NCBI GenBank assembly: GCA_002393945.1
Contig: DGSO01000030.1
Coordinates: 1-23,147, forward strand
Direction of reading: 5' to 3'
Length of the DNA: 23,147 bases
Source of the DNA: Bacteroidales bacterium UBA4360
GTDB lineage: Bacteria; Bacteroidota; Bacteroidia; Bacteroidales; UBA932
A model generated the notes under the pieces. It did no database searches. It worked only from the letters and a program-made list of their open reading frames with translations, and was not told where the DNA came from. Of the stretch, positions 22,008 to 23,147 are shown piece by piece. The position numbers and the translations under genes are program-made. Numbering within the stretch: position 1 is the first letter of the stretch; each line of letters starts with the position of its first letter.

Positions 22008-22775
22008 ATGAACATCTTTGAAAGACTCGTATCCGGCTATCCCAAGGGGGATGTGTCGCCGCAGGATTTTATTGACCACCTGACCATTGGTGCCGATGGA
22101 TGGATTGGCGCCTGGATTGCCATCGGCCTCGCCGTCATCTTCGGCCTCCTGGTTTACATTATTCCGATCATCCTTACCGAGAAGGACAAGGTGGGCCCGT
22201 ATCCGCTGTGGCTCCACACATTCTACTTCGCCGCCGACTTCATGGGAATCTGGGTGTTCCTTGATGCCTGGCTCAAGTATGACCATTTCCTGCTTTTCCT
22301 TCTCCTTGCCATCGGTGAGGCCATCTGGGTGGGCATGGAGACCTATAGCCTCCAGCGTGCCGTGACCTACGAGAAGGACATCAACTTCAAGCCGGGGACC
22401 CCTATGAAGAAGATGCTCCGCGATATTGCCATCCAGGTGGTCTGCTTCTACGTGGGCCTGAACTTCCTCCGCTTTGAGCTGCACGACAGCACCATGTGGA
22501 AGTTCTGGATCTTCACCCAGGTGCTCATCACCATCATCCCAGGCCTCGTGATGGAAAAGCGGGGCACACGCAAGGGTTACAACCTCTGGCTGCATATTGT
22601 CCTCATTTGCGTTGCCCTCGTGTCCTTCAACCCCTGGTGCAACATGTGGGTGTGCATCGCCCCGGATTTCTTCTCCCTGGAAGCGAATCCCTGGTATTAC
22701 ATCATGGGTGTGATCTGCCTGTACTTCGCCGTGCGGGGACTCGTGTTGTACACGAAGCTGCCGGAAAAGAAGTGA
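22008..22775 (+). CDS. seven-helix membrane protein, unknown function
   Basis: I use ATG 22008 (MNIFERLVSGYPKGD, 255 aa): the good Shine-Dalgarno AGGAGG at 21993-21998, rare in this window, lies 9 nt before it but directly against ATG 21999. The protein has seven hydrophobic segments (near WIAIGLAVIFGLLVYIIPI, LHTFYFAADFMGIWVFLDAW, FLLFLLLAIGEAIWVGME, IAIQVVCFYVGLNFL, FWIFTQVLITIIPGLV, LWLHIVLICVALVSF and YYIMGVICLYFAVRG). Acidic residues occur inside the membrane region (Asp, Glu in helices two and three). The 7-helix, roughly 250-residue shape resembles the Pyr4/PaxB-type terpene cyclases, but I cannot confirm this. It follows the DUF308 gene by 13 nt. Confidence 0.75.
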   Translation: MNIFERLVSGYPKGDVSPQDFIDHLTIGADGWIGAWIAIGLAVIFGLLVYIIPIILTEKDKVGPYPLWLHTFYFAADFMGIWVFLDAWLKYDHFLLFLLLAIGEAIWVGMETYSLQRAVTYEKDINFKPGTPMKKMLRDIAIQVVCFYVGLNFLRFELHDSTMWKFWIFTQVLITIIPGLVMEKRGTRKGYNLWLHIVLICVALVSFNPWCNMWVCIAPDFFSLEANPWYYIMGVICLYFAVRGLVLYTKLPEKK

Positions 22776-22816
22776 TGAAGGGACTGGACCGGCATGGCTA
22801 GATACTTTTTATCGGC

Positions 22817-23147
22817 TTACTTGGAAATGAATAACCCTTCCGGGTGCTCTGCCAGCCATCTTTTTTCGGCTTCGCTCCCTGGACGTGTATAGAGATAGTC
22901 GCAGCAGGAATCGCCGGTAGCCAGCGTCTTGTCACGATGCAGGCAGGCGCCGATGGCGTCCGCCACCGTGTAGTCGGTCCGGCACATGATGGGAAGGATA
23001 TCCCGGTGACCGGTACGGGTAGCGAGGGCGCAGAGACCGCAGGTGGTGAAACGTATTTTCAAGGAATCCGGCGTGGGACCTTTCTCGTAATGGGTGGTCC
23101 AGTTGTACTCGGACCTGATGCGGTTCGCCTTGTCTATCTTCCGGATG
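22817..23147 (-). CDS. L-2-amino-thiazoline-4-carboxylate hydrolase-like protein, C-terminal part (5' partial)
   Basis: The frame is open from the window edge to a stop at 22817, about 109 codons; the in-frame TTG at 23062 is internal, not a start. The visible part, RFTTCGLCALATRTGHRDIL through CRTDYTVADAIGACLHRDKT to TGDSCCDYLY, has the Cys pattern and the GDSCCDY ending that I associate with the L-2-amino-thiazoline-4-carboxylic acid hydrolase family, which opens a thiazoline ring on the way to L-cysteine. The family is common as uncharacterised genes in gut bacteria, often with other substrates. It is convergent with the 7-TM gene, 41 nt apart, with no terminator seen between. Confidence is moderate because only the C-terminus is visible. 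Confidence 0.72.
   Translation of the reverse strand, partial: IRKIDKANRIRSEYNWTTHYEKGPTPDSLKIRFTTCGLCALATRTGHRDILPIMCRTDYTVADAIGACLHRDKTLATGDSCCDYLYTRPGSEAEKRWLAEHPEGLFISK

Overview
The window looks like a chromosome segment of a gut-type Bacteroidales bacterium of fairly high GC. Evidence for this: several promoters fit the Bacteroidetes pattern (TTG near -33, TAnnTTTG near -7); Shine-Dalgarno sites are nearly absent; there are many short-signal lipoproteins; and several genes belong to families typical of this group (a secreted C1 peptidase, S9 peptidase, GH29 fucosidase, PHB-type esterase, DUF6440, HARE-HTH-like protein). I cannot name the genus from sequence alone.

Layout. (1) 1-1113 is a worn edge. 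It holds the C-terminal end of a serpin, a strong hairpin, a small membrane protein, a lipoprotein gene broken by an 11-bp tandem duplication, and the 3' remnant of an AlbA/RecG-like ATP-binding protein. (2) 1085-8735 on the minus strand is a tightly packed operon of seven genes whose junctions overlap or sit 3 nt apart. In order of transcription they encode an unknown lipoprotein, an RNase D-like 3'-5' exonuclease, an RlmI-type rRNA methyltransferase, a YgiQ-type radical SAM protein, a short conserved protein, a ClC chloride transporter/channel with CBS domains, and a peptide deformylase with an unusual hydrophobic N-terminus. (3) 8832-13458 on the plus strand is a second overlapping operon: C1 (bleomycin-hydrolase-like) peptidase, PssA, and S9 prolyl-oligopeptidase. 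It is divided from operon 2 by a 96-bp divergent promoter region whose two -33 boxes form a single TTGCAA palindrome. (4) preA (dihydropyrimidine dehydrogenase-like) lies between two inverted copies of a palindromic element of about 115 bp. (5) 15330-19109 on the plus strand carries GH29 fucosidase, a glycerophosphodiesterase-like lipoprotein, a HIT protein, a membrane protein and a GNAT acetyltransferase. (6) 19110-20242 holds a 51-bp minisatellite, then three very small genes and a possible decayed gene. (7) 20243 to the end has a lipoprotein esterase (minus), a DUF308/HdeD-like and 7-TM membrane protein pair (plus), and a fragment of an L-2-amino-thiazoline-4-carboxylate hydrolase-like gene (minus, running off the edge).

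The most interesting signals concern repeats acting on genes, not a new enzyme pathway. A 126-bp palindromic element sits in frame inside the YgiQ gene and adds 42 codons. A two-copy 11-bp repeat puts a lipoprotein signal peptide out of frame, and one copy would restore it. A pair of inverted MITE-like repeats brackets preA. The functional themes are extracytoplasmic peptide and glycan breakdown and housekeeping RNA/protein modification. I see no phage, no CRISPR, no transposase and no RNA gene.
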